Assembly: GCF_000425105.1 (NCBI RefSeq)
Contig: NZ_AULD01000006.1
Location: 186,001 to 250,000 of the forward strand
Length of the DNA stretch: 64,000 bases
Reading direction: 5' to 3'
Source of the DNA: Agrococcus lahaulensis DSM 17612
Lineage (GTDB): Bacteria > Actinomycetota > Actinomycetes > Actinomycetales > Microbacteriaceae
Below are positions 36,844-46,301 of this stretch, in pieces. Under the pieces are notes generated by a model. The model was not told the DNA's origin. It searched no databases and saw nothing but the letters and a program-made list of their open reading frames with translations. A program made the position numbers and the translations under genes. How positions within the stretch are numbered: the stretch's first letter is position 1; every line of letters starts with the position of its first letter.

Positions 36844-38244
36844 TCACCGTGGATCGGCGCGTCGCGCTTCGACGCGCGCATGCCGTGCAGCACGCACCCG
36901 CGGCTCCGTCCCCCGTGGACTCGCATCTAGGGACGTCCGCGCCCCCGCTGCCGCGAGCGCCCGCTCAGCGCCTGAATAGCCAGCGAAGAGGAAGAAGAGC
37001 CCCGCCGCGATGGGAAAGCTCAACCCGTCGAAGAAGAGGAACAGCACGGCGATCGTCAGCATCGAGGCCGCGATCGCCGCTGAGGTGAACTTCGTCCTCG
37101 CGTCCGGCGCGACTCGACGAGCGTTCACCGAACCGACGATCGCCGCGATGGCGACTCCGGCGAGGGCTGCCGCGCCGAGTAGTCCAAGTTCGATCGTGAC
37201 CAGCACCCACTGGTTGTCGAAGATGTAGTAGCGCGGCAGGAATGTGCCGAAACCTTGGCCGACAAGCGGGCTGGTGCCCATGAACTCCGGCACGCGCGCG
37301 AGCGCGTCGGTCCTGGATGTGGTGCTCGGATCGTCGGCGGCGCTCGTAAACAGGGCGAGCGTCGTGCGGAACACGCCGGGCACGAGCGCCACGACTGAGA
37401 GGGCCGCCGCTCCCGCGCCCATGAGGAGCGGCCAGCGGTAGCTGCGCGGCATCTGGAGCAGCACTGCGACGCCTGCGATGACGAGGCCGATCACCGCCGA
37501 CCGCGAGACGGACAGCAGTGCAGCCACCGCCATGATCGCCACCGGTAGCCACCGGACCCAGCGCGACCACTCGCCCACCGGCGCTGCTGCGCTTCGCGAG
37601 GCCGCTCGGGTGATCGCCAGAGGCAGGATCGCCGCGATCGCAGCCGTGTACTCGAGAGGGTGGGTCGCCGTTCCGGACGCACGCGTGAACCCGCCCCTGC
37701 TGTCGACGCCACCGGCGTCGAGGGCCACACCCGGCAAACTGGCCGTCCAATCGACCAGGCTCCCTCCCGCGACGAATTCGCCGATCCCGAGGAGCCCGAG
37801 ATACGCACCCGCGAGCACGATCCGCGAGCCAAGGCGATCCGACTCGTGCCGAGTGCCGATGCCATCCATGACTACGAGCATCACGCCGCCCCACGAGACG
37901 ATCCGGAGGAGCGACGTCATCGCGGGAGTCACCTGATCTGCTGGCTGTCCGCGGAGCATCGCAGCGGCGAAGCTCACCAGCGCGATCACGACGAGAGCCC
38001 CGAACGCGAGCCGGACAGGTTGCCAGACCGGCGCGAAGCCGCGCACACGCCGCTGGAAGCGGGTGAGAATCCACCACAGCATGAGCAGCAAGCCGAAGAG
38101 GACCGAAGGGCGACCGAGGGAACCGAGCGCGGAGATCGTGAGGTTCGAAGGCACCGCGAAGAGCAACATCAGGTAGATGGTCACCATGGTCAACGCTGCG
38201 CCGCCTCGCGAGGCGGCGCCCGTCGTAGGCTCCCGGCCGGTCAC
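36844..38244 (-). CDS. O-antigen ligase/polymerase-like membrane protein (Wzy_C family)
   Basis: 466-residue, about 11-12-segment membrane protein of the Wzy/WaaL superfamily, here most likely the polymerase of lipid-linked repeat units. The large periplasmic-side loop with SRGGFTRASGTATHPLEY carries the family's conserved Arg and the H of the THPxE motif; a second loop has TSPLVGQGFGTFLPRYY. GTG at 38244 overlaps the previous TGA (GTGA). The C-terminus is Arg-rich. Confidence 0.9.
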   Translation of the reverse strand: MTGREPTTGAASRGGAALTMVTIYLMLLFAVPSNLTISALGSLGRPSVLFGLLLMLWWILTRFQRRVRGFAPVWQPVRLAFGALVVIALVSFAAAMLRGQPADQVTPAMTSLLRIVSWGGVMLVVMDGIGTRHESDRLGSRIVLAGAYLGLLGIGEFVAGGSLVDWTASLPGVALDAGGVDSRGGFTRASGTATHPLEYTAAIAAILPLAITRAASRSAAAPVGEWSRWVRWLPVAIMAVAALLSVSRSAVIGLVIAGVAVLLQMPRSYRWPLLMGAGAAALSVVALVPGVFRTTLALFTSAADDPSTTSRTDALARVPEFMGTSPLVGQGFGTFLPRYYIFDNQWVLVTIELGLLGAAALAGVAIAAIVGSVNARRVAPDARTKFTSAAIAASMLTIAVLFLFFDGLSFPIAAGLFFLFAGYSGAERALAAAGARTSLDASPRGTEPRVRAARHARVEARRADPR

Positions 38245-38915
38245 GCTCGCAACTTCCGCGGTTCGAGGGGCCCCTCGGTGGCCCCAGACGTAGCAGCAAC
38301 GCTCGGGGGCTTGCGGCGACCGGTGCGCTGAACCGCGTCCAGCACGGCCGCGAGCAGGAGCGCGAGCACGGCGATTCCCAATCCGACTCCAGCGACGACA
38401 GTGATCCGGCCGCGCTGCAGCAGCGTGCTCTCGCTGTCGTGGGTGATGGTGGTCACGCGGATGCGATCCTGTGCCGGGATGCCCTGATCGCGCTGCAACC
38501 GAGTGACGACGTCCGAGGTCTCTGCGACGGCGGCATCGATCAGCTCCTGAGCAGCATGGTCACTCGGCGCCCTGACGGTGATCAGGACTACCGGCCCTGA
38601 ACTCAGCGGGTCGCGCGAGACAGTGATCTCCGACCCCGGGTGCGACTCGGTGATCTGCCGCGCGATGTCTTCGGATCCCACCGCGCGGACGATCACGTCC
38701 GCGACGGATGTCAGTCCCCCCAGGAAGAGATAGGGGTTCGAAGTCGTCTCTGGGAGCGTGTCCTGCGCCGGCAGGAGCAACTGGGTGGCAGATCGCTCGT
38801 AGTCCGGAGGGATGATGATCCATGACCCGACGGCCGCGGCGATCGCGAGGACGATGCCGGGGAGGAAGACGTACCACCGGCTCCGAAGCGAGCGCAGGAT
38901 GCCTGCGCTGCTCAT
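38241..38915 (-). CDS. Wzz-like chain-length/polysaccharide co-polymerase protein (copy B)
   Basis: 224 residues with the Wzz layout: membrane segment at about 16-36, an extracytoplasmic part of some 130 residues, second membrane segment at about 172-195, and a short cytoplasmic tail with no kinase or tyrosine cluster. Such proteins set polymer length with a Wzy polymerase. It is preceded by a 224-residue paralogue of the same layout, and junctions on both sides are 4-nt overlaps. Confidence 0.8.
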   Translation of the reverse strand: MSSAGILRSLRSRWYVFLPGIVLAIAAAVGSWIIIPPDYERSATQLLLPAQDTLPETTSNPYLFLGGLTSVADVIVRAVGSEDIARQITESHPGSEITVSRDPLSSGPVVLITVRAPSDHAAQELIDAAVAETSDVVTRLQRDQGIPAQDRIRVTTITHDSESTLLQRGRITVVAGVGLGIAVLALLLAAVLDAVQRTGRRKPPSVAATSGATEGPLEPRKLRA

Positions 38916-39586
38916 CGTCGCCCCGCTTCGTCAGTCGTGACGCGCTCGTCTCTGCTCGACCAGAGCTCGACTGTGATCGCAGCCCACGCCCCAGTGATTG
39001 AACCTGCGAGCAGCAGCGCACCGACAGCCGCGGCCCGCGCGAATCGTGAAGGTGTCACGTGCTCGATCGCCATGGTGAGCGGCTCCACCCGCGCTGTGAT
39101 GCGATCCTCGGGGTCGACGGCGAGCTCGTCTTGCATCGCTGCCGCGCTCAGCGCGACATGCTCCAAGATCGCTACCTGCCGCTCGGTCACCCATGCCTCG
39201 GACGGCCCGACGATCTGGATCTCGATCACTGCCTGTCCGTACCTCGGAGCCCACTGATTCCCCTCGTCTTGAAGGCCGATGAGGATGCCCTCACGCAAGC
39301 CTGCCCCGTACAAGGGCGCATCTGAGGCCGAGTACTTGAGCGGCGGCTCGCCTGGCCCGATGGCAGCTGCGACTGCACCGGCGAAGGCGATGACACTCTC
39401 GTTCGATGTCGCGTTGTCAGGCGTGAGCGTGCTCTCGTGCGGATACGTGAATGCGACGACAGTGCGCGTCGAATAGACGCCGGAATCACTCCAGAACAGT
39501 CCGAAGAGCGCAGCGGCGAGAAGCAGCGCGGAGGCGCACACGTACCACCTCCGACGTATGGCGCGCAGACCATCAATGATCGTCAT
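38912..39586 (-). CDS. Wzz-like chain-length/polysaccharide co-polymerase protein (copy A)
   Basis: 224 residues with membrane segments at about 16-33 and 183-205 and no kinase domain. N-terminus MTIIDGLRAIRRRWYVCASALLLA parallels the IL-R-SLRSRWYVFLPG start of the next gene, so the two are probably paralogues that form a mixed oligomer. The ATG at 39586 is chosen because it gives the usual short cytoplasmic N-terminus; the in-frame extension upstream is antisense to nothing conserved. It overlaps the preceding glycosyltransferase gene by 14 nt. Confidence 0.78.
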   Translation of the reverse strand: MTIIDGLRAIRRRWYVCASALLLAAALFGLFWSDSGVYSTRTVVAFTYPHESTLTPDNATSNESVIAFAGAVAAAIGPGEPPLKYSASDAPLYGAGLREGILIGLQDEGNQWAPRYGQAVIEIQIVGPSEAWVTERQVAILEHVALSAAAMQDELAVDPEDRITARVEPLTMAIEHVTPSRFARAAAVGALLLAGSITGAWAAITVELWSSRDERVTTDEAGRR

Positions 39587-40718
39587 GCTCTGTCCTATCC
39601 GGCGCCGCGCGGGTGCGCCCTCCCGCTTCGATGAGCGCCAGCATCTCGAAGGCGCGTCTTCGCCAGCTGTGCTGATCCGCGAAATGCCTCCGCCTCGCTT
39701 CCGCACCGTCACCGTTCCCCGCTCTGATCGCCGCCCGCACTGCCGCGACGAACTCCGCTGAATCGGCACCGATGATCACATCGTCAGTGTTGAGCCATCG
39801 AGAAGCGGGCAGGTCGCTCGACACGACGGGTACGCCAGCAGCGAGGTACTCGAGCGTCTTCAGAGGTGACGAAGCCCGATTGAACCGAGTCTGCGTGTAC
39901 GGAGTCAGACCGACCGAGATCTCCGAGAGATGGACCGGAATTTCCTGCGCCTCGACCGCTCCACGCCAGTCGACCGTCTCTCGGGCGACGAGCCGGTCGA
40001 ATCTCGCGTTGAAAGCGCCGTCGCGCGAGGTCCGAGGGCCGACGATACGCAAGGCAACTCCTGCGTCGGCGGTCGCTTCGAGGAGCGAGAGGTCGATACG
40101 CTCGTTGATCTGCCCGATGAGGCCAGCCGTGGGGGCGCGGAACGATGGCGAGACCCGCGTCGCTGCTGGCGCCCCGTTGGGGATCACCGCGATCGGCGCG
40201 CTCGGACGCCTGTCCCGGATCGCTTGCGCCAACGGGGGACTGACCACGGCGAAGGCGTCCGCGAGGCCCACGTTGCGATCGAGGATCGCCGACACCCAGG
40301 TCCGGTCCAAACCCATCAGTGACGCGCCTGCGACCCAGTCATCGGTCACGTACAGGATTCTCGTCGCCTTGGTTCGGGGAAGCGTCGTGGTCGGGTTCGC
40401 CACGACGACGGCATGAACATCACGACCACGAATGGCCCGACGGTAGCTCAGCATCCGGAGCAGCCTCGTCGCGCTGCGGAACGGCCAGCGCGTCAGGCCT
40501 GGCGTGGCTGGAACGACGAATCGCGTGACGTCGCCGAGTGCGGTGACGGCGGGCGGCCCTCCCCTCATCCACCCGGGCCAACCGCTCCGGTCGGCCGGGT
40601 CGACCCACACGATCGGGCGGTGCTCGGCGATCTCGTTGACGATCCTGCGGTCGGTGCCCATGATCGCATCCCAGCGCACTCCCGCGAACCAGACGATGAC
40701 GGCGCCGTCACTGTCCAT
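39573..40718 (-). CDS. Glycosyltransferase, GT1/GT4-like (GT-B fold)
   Basis: 381-residue GT-B enzyme: N-terminal domain with VIVWFAGVRWDAIMGTDRRI, C-terminal donor domain with AVIPNGAP, LIGQINERIDLSLLEA, and LEYLAAGVPVVSSDLPASRW (the E-x7-E-like donor motif is incomplete). It most resembles teichuronic/O-antigen type transferases; sugar unknown. ATG at 40718 matches where homology begins; ATG at 40757 is an alternative. It overlaps its upstream neighbour by 11 nt. Confidence 0.85.
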   Translation of the reverse strand: MDSDGAVIVWFAGVRWDAIMGTDRRIVNEIAEHRPIVWVDPADRSGWPGWMRGGPPAVTALGDVTRFVVPATPGLTRWPFRSATRLLRMLSYRRAIRGRDVHAVVVANPTTTLPRTKATRILYVTDDWVAGASLMGLDRTWVSAILDRNVGLADAFAVVSPPLAQAIRDRRPSAPIAVIPNGAPAATRVSPSFRAPTAGLIGQINERIDLSLLEATADAGVALRIVGPRTSRDGAFNARFDRLVARETVDWRGAVEAQEIPVHLSEISVGLTPYTQTRFNRASSPLKTLEYLAAGVPVVSSDLPASRWLNTDDVIIGADSAEFVAAVRAAIRAGNGDGAEARRRHFADQHSWRRRAFEMLALIEAGGRTRAAPDRTEHDDH

Positions 40719-41961
40719 CGGAGACCCGCTTGTTCCTCGCGGCGACAGGACGCGCATTGAAATCGTCGGTCGCTTCCGTACCCATCGCGCGTCGCACGCG
40801 CTTCCTCGCGTAGTAGGCGCCGTATCGGAAGAGCGCCGCCGCCTCGCTGATCATGGCATGGCGCGCGGGAGACGAGATCGCCTGCCGGTATACGCGCGTC
40901 TGCAGCTCTGCCGCGCGAGTCAACGAGAATCGCTCACGCACCAGCTGCAACCCGAACTGCGCGAGCGAGCCGCGTCGCTCCGCATCGCCGATGAGCCCGC
41001 GGAGCTCTCGGTCGAGAGCGGCCGGTCCTCCGGCACGCCCCCCACCGATGCCGTACCAACCGCTCCAGAGGAATTGGTCGAGGGAGTGCGGTGTGAGCGT
41101 CTTCCAGAACCCCCGCTCGCCCTGCACGATGAGCGGAGTCCCGAACGCGAGGGCGCGCAGCGCTGAGCCGCCCATCCCGAGGAAGATGTCGGCGACCGCG
41201 TAGGCGGGACGCGGGTCGTCGAGCTGACCGGTGAGCACGATGGTGCCGTCCCCCGCCCGGCGATTCACGGCGTCCGCGCGGGAGTAGATCTCGGCCCTCG
41301 CGGGACCGTCGCCCACGAGCACCAGACGGACTGGCGCGGTCGCAGCGAGCCGGCCGATGACGTCGATCGCCGCGAGCGTGCCCTCCAACTTGAGCTCCCT
41401 CGAGAACCGGGTGACTGCGACCACGTTCAGCCGGTCCTGCTGAAGCCCGAACCTAGAGCGAAATGTCTCGACGCCTGTCGCCGGCCCGATCGCATTGAAT
41501 CGGAGATCCACTGGCGGCTCGATGACCGCGGTGCGATTGCGCCCCGCGGCGAACTCGGCGGCCGCGATCTCGGCCGTGCCGACAACCAGCGGGACGCTCC
41601 TGGGGATGAATGGCGGGACCGACATCGACATCACCGTCGCCACGACCGCTGCGGCGGCGCCGTTGCGCATCGCTAGGACGGCATCGAGCACTGGGGGCCA
41701 CTCGTACCCGTGCACGATGTCGACGTTCAGATCCTTCACCAGCCGGGCTAGGTCGTTGGCGACGCGGGGCGACGGGCGCCGCCCGGGCTCTGGCGCTTCG
41801 ATGAACCGCAGCCCGAGCTCGTGGACGCGGGCGCACAGGGTCCCCCGCCGCCCGTAGATGATGCACTCGTGGCCGAGCTCCGACACCGCCGCGGCCAGCT
41901 CGATCGCATTCGTCTGACTGCCGCCCATGTTCAGGTCGTGCGGATACACGAGGACCCTCAT
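40708..41961 (-). CDS. Glycosyltransferase, family 4-like (GT-B fold)
   Basis: 417-residue GT-B enzyme. The N-terminus MRVLVYPHDLNMGGSQTNAIELAAAV is the acceptor-domain start typical of GT4; DIVHGYEWPP follows. The donor domain shows VAVTRFSRELKLEGTL, RLVLVGDGPARAEI and AVADIFLGMGGSALRALAFGTPLIV, the last replacing the usual E-x-FG-x-x-x-x-E with a degenerate form. Sugar unknown. The ATG overlaps the flippase TGA. Confidence 0.87.
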   Translation of the reverse strand: MRVLVYPHDLNMGGSQTNAIELAAAVSELGHECIIYGRRGTLCARVHELGLRFIEAPEPGRRPSPRVANDLARLVKDLNVDIVHGYEWPPVLDAVLAMRNGAAAAVVATVMSMSVPPFIPRSVPLVVGTAEIAAAEFAAGRNRTAVIEPPVDLRFNAIGPATGVETFRSRFGLQQDRLNVVAVTRFSRELKLEGTLAAIDVIGRLAATAPVRLVLVGDGPARAEIYSRADAVNRRAGDGTIVLTGQLDDPRPAYAVADIFLGMGGSALRALAFGTPLIVQGERGFWKTLTPHSLDQFLWSGWYGIGGGRAGGPAALDRELRGLIGDAERRGSLAQFGLQLVRERFSLTRAAELQTRVYRQAISSPARHAMISEAAALFRYGAYYARKRVRRAMGTEATDDFNARPVAARNKRVSDGQ

Positions 41962-43415
41962 GACGCCTCCCTGCTGCGCATCGCCGCCAGCAGAGTCTCC
42001 AGGTCGCCGCGGTGCCGCAGGCAGAGGAGCCCTGCCGCCACGACGGCCAGGAACCCAGCGGCGGATGCCGCGGCGAAGGACGACGCGACTGTCTGACTGA
42101 GCACCCAGCCGGCCGTCCATGCGAGCAGTCCGGCCACGAGGGGCGCCGCGATCGCGGCCAGCACTGCGCGGACGGTGACGCCGATGCGACCGAGGCTCGC
42201 GAGGTACAGCGGCGCGGCGATCAGGAGGGCGACGATGCATTGCACAGCCGCGACGCCGCCGAGCCCATAGGGCGTCGCGACGACGAGCATGAGCGGCAGC
42301 GCCGCGGCGAACACGACCCCCTGGATCACGAGCACAGCGCTCGACCGCCCGACCACGACCAGGTAGTCGTAGGACAGCTCGAACCAGATCTTGAGCGCTG
42401 CGAGGGCGGCGAGCCAGAGCAGCGGCTCGGCCGCGGGCAGCCAGGCAGGGCCGTAGACGAACTCGATGACGGGCACGGCGGCGCCGCTTGCGGCGAGGCA
42501 TACGGGCACCGCGACGCACGAGAGGATCGCAAGCACTCGGGTGAAGGTCCGCGACACCCGCTCCGGCTCGGCCTTGATCGCCGAGAACGCGGCCGGCGCG
42601 ACCGCGCGCAGCGGTAGCGAGAAGATGGATACCGGCCAGGCGGCGAGGTTGAACGCGAGCACGTAGAAGCCGAGCGCTTGCGCCCCCAGCAGCGACCCGA
42701 CGACGACTTGGTCTGCGTAGCCCGATGCGAAGACGATGATGCTCGCAGCGGCGAGCGGCAGCCCGAACCGGACCAGGCGGCGTGCGATCGCGGGATTCCA
42801 ACCGAAGCGATATGGCACCGGAGACCAGCGGAGGATCATCGCCGCGAAGACGATGCTCGCGATCAGCCTCCCGACCGCGAGGCCCATCGCGCCCCACCCG
42901 AGCAGGACGAGCAACAAGGAGAGCCCGGCGCCGAGCCAGGTGTTGACCTGGTCGGCGATCGTCCGCTGGCGCTGCAAGAACTCGCGCTGCATCACTGCGG
43001 CGGACGTGGCGACGAGACCATTGAGCACGATGGAGAGCGAGATCACCTGCACCACGGGTGCTGCCCGCCCGTCGCCGAGCATCGCAGAGAGCCACGGCGC
43101 GCCGAAGAGCACCACCGCGGTGAGCAGCGCGCTGCTCACCGCCGCGATCGTGTTGACGGTCGGCGCAATCGTCGCCGGGTCGTCGCGCCAGCGGATCACG
43201 GCGAGGCTGACACCGAGCTCGTTGAAGCTCAGCACAGCCATGAGCGTGACCATGGCGATCGCGAAGATCCCGAACTCCTCCGGACCCAGCAGCCGCGCGA
43301 GCGCGATGCCGATCGCCAGCGTGCCGAGCCTCAAGACGAGGGTGTTCCCGAAGCTCCACCCGAACGCCTTCGAGGCGCGCTGCGCCACGCTCGCGGGGGT
43401 CGGCTCTGCGCTCAC
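41958..43415 (-). CDS. Wzx-like lipid-linked repeat-unit flippase
   Basis: 485-residue MOP-superfamily membrane protein with 14 predicted segments, of the polysaccharide_synt type that flips undecaprenyl-linked repeat units. The N-terminus FGWSFGNTLVLRLGTLAIGIALARLLGPEEFGIFA is a family hallmark (aromatic helix 1, then LGPEEFG). With the Wzy- and Wzz-like genes downstream it indicates a Wzx/Wzy pathway. GTG at 43415 forms a GTGA overlap with the preceding stop. Confidence 0.93.
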   Translation of the reverse strand: MSAEPTPASVAQRASKAFGWSFGNTLVLRLGTLAIGIALARLLGPEEFGIFAIAMVTLMAVLSFNELGVSLAVIRWRDDPATIAPTVNTIAAVSSALLTAVVLFGAPWLSAMLGDGRAAPVVQVISLSIVLNGLVATSAAVMQREFLQRQRTIADQVNTWLGAGLSLLLVLLGWGAMGLAVGRLIASIVFAAMILRWSPVPYRFGWNPAIARRLVRFGLPLAAASIIVFASGYADQVVVGSLLGAQALGFYVLAFNLAAWPVSIFSLPLRAVAPAAFSAIKAEPERVSRTFTRVLAILSCVAVPVCLAASGAAVPVIEFVYGPAWLPAAEPLLWLAALAALKIWFELSYDYLVVVGRSSAVLVIQGVVFAAALPLMLVVATPYGLGGVAAVQCIVALLIAAPLYLASLGRIGVTVRAVLAAIAAPLVAGLLAWTAGWVLSQTVASSFAAASAAGFLAVVAAGLLCLRHRGDLETLLAAMRSREAS

Positions 43416-44539
43416 GTCCGCACCGCCCCCCGACTCCGCGCGAGCTGGAGCGCACGCGCCACGCTCTCTTGCTGCGGACCAGTCAGATGCGGGTGCATGG
43501 GAAGCGACAGGATGCGATCGGCGGCCGCCTCGGCGACCGGGAACTGGCCGCGCCGGTGTCCGAGGCCGGCGTAGGCATCGGTGAGGTGGAACGGCGTCGG
43601 GTAGTGGACGCCGACGCCGATGCCCTGCGCGGTGAGCTCCGAGGCGACTCGGTCGCGCTCGTCCATGCGCACGACGTAGAGGTGCCAGACGTCTGCGTTG
43701 CCCGGCCTCGTCGCCGGCAGACGCATCCCGTCGAGACCCACGAGGAGCGTCTCGTAGCGCCGCGCAGCCTCGCGGCGCGCCGTGTTCCAGCCATCGAGCC
43801 GCCGCAGCTTTGCTCGCAGCACGGCAGCCTGCACGGCATCCAGTCGCGCGTTCATGCCGATGCGGTCATGCACGTACTTCACGGAGCTGCCGTGAGCCGC
43901 GAGGTTGCGGATGATTGCCGCGATGCCGGGGTCGTCGGTCATGACCGCACCGGCGTCGCCAGCCGCCCCCAGGTTCTTGCCGGGGTAGAAGCTCGTCGCG
44001 GCGACGCGGCTCAGCGCGCCGGCCCTTCCAGCAGATCCGGCGGCGCCTTGGGACTGCGCCGCGTCCTCGACGATCACCAAGCCGTGGCGCGCGGCGATCG
44101 GCGCGATGACGTCGATCGGCGCGGTCTGGCCGAAGAGGTGCACGGGGACGATGGCTGCGGTCCTCGGCGTGATCGCCGCCTCGATCGCGTCGGGGTCGAT
44201 GAGGAGGAACTCGTCGTCGACGTCGACGGGCACGGGCACGGCACCGATCCGCGACGCAGCCTCTGCCGTGGCGATGAAGGTGTTCGCGGGGATGATGACC
44301 TCGTCGCCCTGGCCGACACCCACGGCGCGGAGCGCGAGCTCGAGCGCGTCGGTGCCGTTCGAGACGCCCACGACGTGCTGCACCCCGATGTACTCGGCGT
44401 ACTCTCGCTCGAACGCGTCGACCTCCGGTCCGCCGATGAAGCTCGCCGACTCGAGCAGGCGGCGCCAGACGGGCAGCACGTCGGCCGCGACCTCCGCCTG
44501 CTGCGCGGCGAGGTCGACGAACGGCACCCGCATCGTCAC
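43412..44539 (-). CDS. DegT/DnrJ/EryC1 sugar aminotransferase (WbpE-like)
   Basis: 375-residue PLP aminotransferase acting on a nucleotide keto-sugar. The start MRVPFVDLAAQQAEV, VGVSNGTDALELALRAVG, EVIIPANTFIATAEAA, VIVEDAAQSQGA and the PLP-lysine segment TSFYPGKNLGAAGDAG mark it as close to 3-amino-sugar enzymes such as WbpE. GTG at 44539 is chosen over ATG at 44533: GGAGGTG lies 5 nt before the GTG and the GTGA overlap matches the operon's pattern. It probably works with the Gfo/Idh oxidase at 47290 and acetyltransferase at 48610. Confidence 0.92.
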   Translation of the reverse strand: MTMRVPFVDLAAQQAEVAADVLPVWRRLLESASFIGGPEVDAFEREYAEYIGVQHVVGVSNGTDALELALRAVGVGQGDEVIIPANTFIATAEAASRIGAVPVPVDVDDEFLLIDPDAIEAAITPRTAAIVPVHLFGQTAPIDVIAPIAARHGLVIVEDAAQSQGAAGSAGRAGALSRVAATSFYPGKNLGAAGDAGAVMTDDPGIAAIIRNLAAHGSSVKYVHDRIGMNARLDAVQAAVLRAKLRRLDGWNTARREAARRYETLLVGLDGMRLPATRPGNADVWHLYVVRMDERDRVASELTAQGIGVGVHYPTPFHLTDAYAGLGHRRGQFPVAEAAADRILSLPMHPHLTGPQQESVARALQLARSRGAVRT

Positions 44540-45159
44540 GCGTTCACCTCCAGTGCACGGGCCGGGACTCCCGCCCACGTCTGCCCCTCGGGCACGTCGC
44601 GCACGACGGCCGCCGCCATGCCGACGGTGGCCTCGGCGCCGACGCGGACGCCTTGGCGCACCGTCGCGTTCATCCCCACGTAGGACGCTTCACCGATCGT
44701 GACGCCGCCTCCGAGCGCGACGCCCGCCGCGAGGGTCGCGAAGTCCTCGAGCACGTCGTCGTGAGTCACGGTGCAGTTCGGCATGACCACCACGTGGTCG
44801 CCGATCCTGGCGTCGGCGGTGACGACGACGCCGTCGAGCAGGATGCTGCCGGCTCCGACGGTGCTCGAGTCGCCGATCCGCGCCGATCGCGCCACGACCG
44901 TCGCGTAGCGCTCCTCGGCGACGCCGAGCGCTCGCAGCCGAGCCACCACGTCGCGCCGGCGCCTGCTCGGGCCGACGCAGACGAGCAGCCGCTCCTCGCG
45001 CGCGAGCACAGCATCCATCGCGCCGACCACCGGTGCGCCTCCGACGAGCGTCCCGTGCAGCGACGCGTCGTCGTCGAGGATGCCGGCGACCTCGACACCG
45101 GTCGCGATCACCTCGCGCGCGAGCCCGCTCGCACCCACGAGCAGCAGACCTCCGCTCAT
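44536..45159 (-). CDS. NeuD/PglD-family sugar O/N-acyltransferase
   Basis: 207 residues: a Rossmann-like N-terminal substrate domain (LLLVGASGLAREV, ILDDD) then a left-handed beta-helix of hexapeptide repeats from about residue 95 (IGDSSTVGAGSIL, IGDHVVVMPNCTVTHDD) ending in the CoA-binding end PEGQTWAGVPAR. The conserved His of the THD motif matches the PglD catalytic base. The family N-acetylates 4-amino sugars. It is coupled at both ends to aminotransferase genes, the one at 45156 being its likely partner. Confidence 0.9.
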   Translation of the reverse strand: MSGGLLLVGASGLAREVIATGVEVAGILDDDASLHGTLVGGAPVVGAMDAVLAREERLLVCVGPSRRRRDVVARLRALGVAEERYATVVARSARIGDSSTVGAGSILLDGVVVTADARIGDHVVVMPNCTVTHDDVLEDFATLAAGVALGGGVTIGEASYVGMNATVRQGVRVGAEATVGMAAAVVRDVPEGQTWAGVPARALEVNA

Positions 45160-46301
45160 GCCCGCTCACCGCCCGCCGACCGCAGCACGGCGATGACGCG
45201 CTGCTGGTCCTCGTCGGTGAGCTGGTGGTAGACGGGGAGGATGAGCGTGCCGTCGTGCAGCCGCTCGGTCGCGGGCAGGCCCGCCTCGGGCGTGAGCGCG
45301 CGGTACGGCGGCTGGCGGTGCGCCGCCATGATCCCGCGTCGCGCCGAGATGTCGGCTCGAGCGAGGGCGCGCAGCAGCTCATCCCGGTCGAGCGGGTAGT
45401 CCTCGCCGACCTCGACCCAGAACGACTGGAAGTTGCTCGACCCGTGCGCAGGGTCCGCGACGGTGCGCAGTCCCGGGATATCGGCGACTGCCGCCTGGTA
45501 GCGGGCGGCGATCTCACGGCGCCGCGCGACGATCTCCGGCAGCCGGGCGAGCTGCACGAGGCCGACCGCCGCTTGCAGGTCGGTCATCCGGTAGTTGAAG
45601 CCGACCTCGGCGTAGCGCTCCGCAGGGGCGAGGACGGATGCGTGACGGTCGGCCGCGGACACCGACATCGCGTGCTCGCGCAGCCGGCGAGCGCGGTCCG
45701 CCCATTCCTCCCGGCGGGTCGTGAGCATGCCGCCCTCTCCTGTCGTCAGGAGCTTGCGCGGGTGGAAGGACCACGCGGTGATCTCCGCGCCGGCGCCGAC
45801 GGGACGGCCGCGATACGTCGATCCCGCGCCGCACGCCGCATCCTCGATCACCACGACGCCGCGCGGATCGGCGGCGGCGCGGACGCCGTCGAGGTCCACC
45901 GGCACGCCCCCTTGGTCGACGGCGATCACCGCCCTGGTCGCGGGCGTGAGCGCGGCCGAGACGGTCTCGCTCGTGAGATTGCCCGTCATGGCATCGACGT
46001 CGGCGAAGACGGGATTCGCGCCGACGTAGCGCACCGCGTTGGTCGTCGCGATGAACGAGAACGACGGCACGACCACGTCATCGCCGACGCCGATGCCGGC
46101 GACGATGAGCGCGAGGTGGAGCGCCGTCGTGCAGCTGCTCGTCGCGACTGCGAAGGGCGCCTGCATCGCGGCAGCGAACTCATGCTCGAACTGCGCCACG
46201 CGAGGTCCTTGCGCGACCCAGCCGCTCGCGACCACCTCGGCGAGGGCATCCGCCTCCTCGTGGCCCAGCCAGGGCGCCATGACGTTGATGCGGCCGCTCA
46301 T
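45156..46301 (-). CDS. DegT/DnrJ/EryC1 sugar aminotransferase (perosamine/PglE-like)
   Basis: 381-residue PLP aminotransferase: INVMAPWLGHEEADALAEVVASGWVAQGP at the start, SSCTTALHLALIVAG, VVVPSFSFIATTNAV, VVVIEDAACGAG, and the PLP lysine in SFHPRKLLTTGEGGM. The WVAQGP and FHPRK forms are those of 4-amino sugar enzymes (perosamine synthetase, PglE). With the preceding epimerase/dehydratase-type SDR and the following acyltransferase it makes a second amino-sugar module. 4-nt overlaps on both sides. Confidence 0.92.
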   Translation of the reverse strand: MSGRINVMAPWLGHEEADALAEVVASGWVAQGPRVAQFEHEFAAAMQAPFAVATSSCTTALHLALIVAGIGVGDDVVVPSFSFIATTNAVRYVGANPVFADVDAMTGNLTSETVSAALTPATRAVIAVDQGGVPVDLDGVRAAADPRGVVVIEDAACGAGSTYRGRPVGAGAEITAWSFHPRKLLTTGEGGMLTTRREEWADRARRLREHAMSVSAADRHASVLAPAERYAEVGFNYRMTDLQAAVGLVQLARLPEIVARRREIAARYQAAVADIPGLRTVADPAHGSSNFQSFWVEVGEDYPLDRDELLRALARADISARRGIMAAHRQPPYRALTPEAGLPATERLHDGTLILPVYHQLTDEDQQRVIAVLRSAGGERA

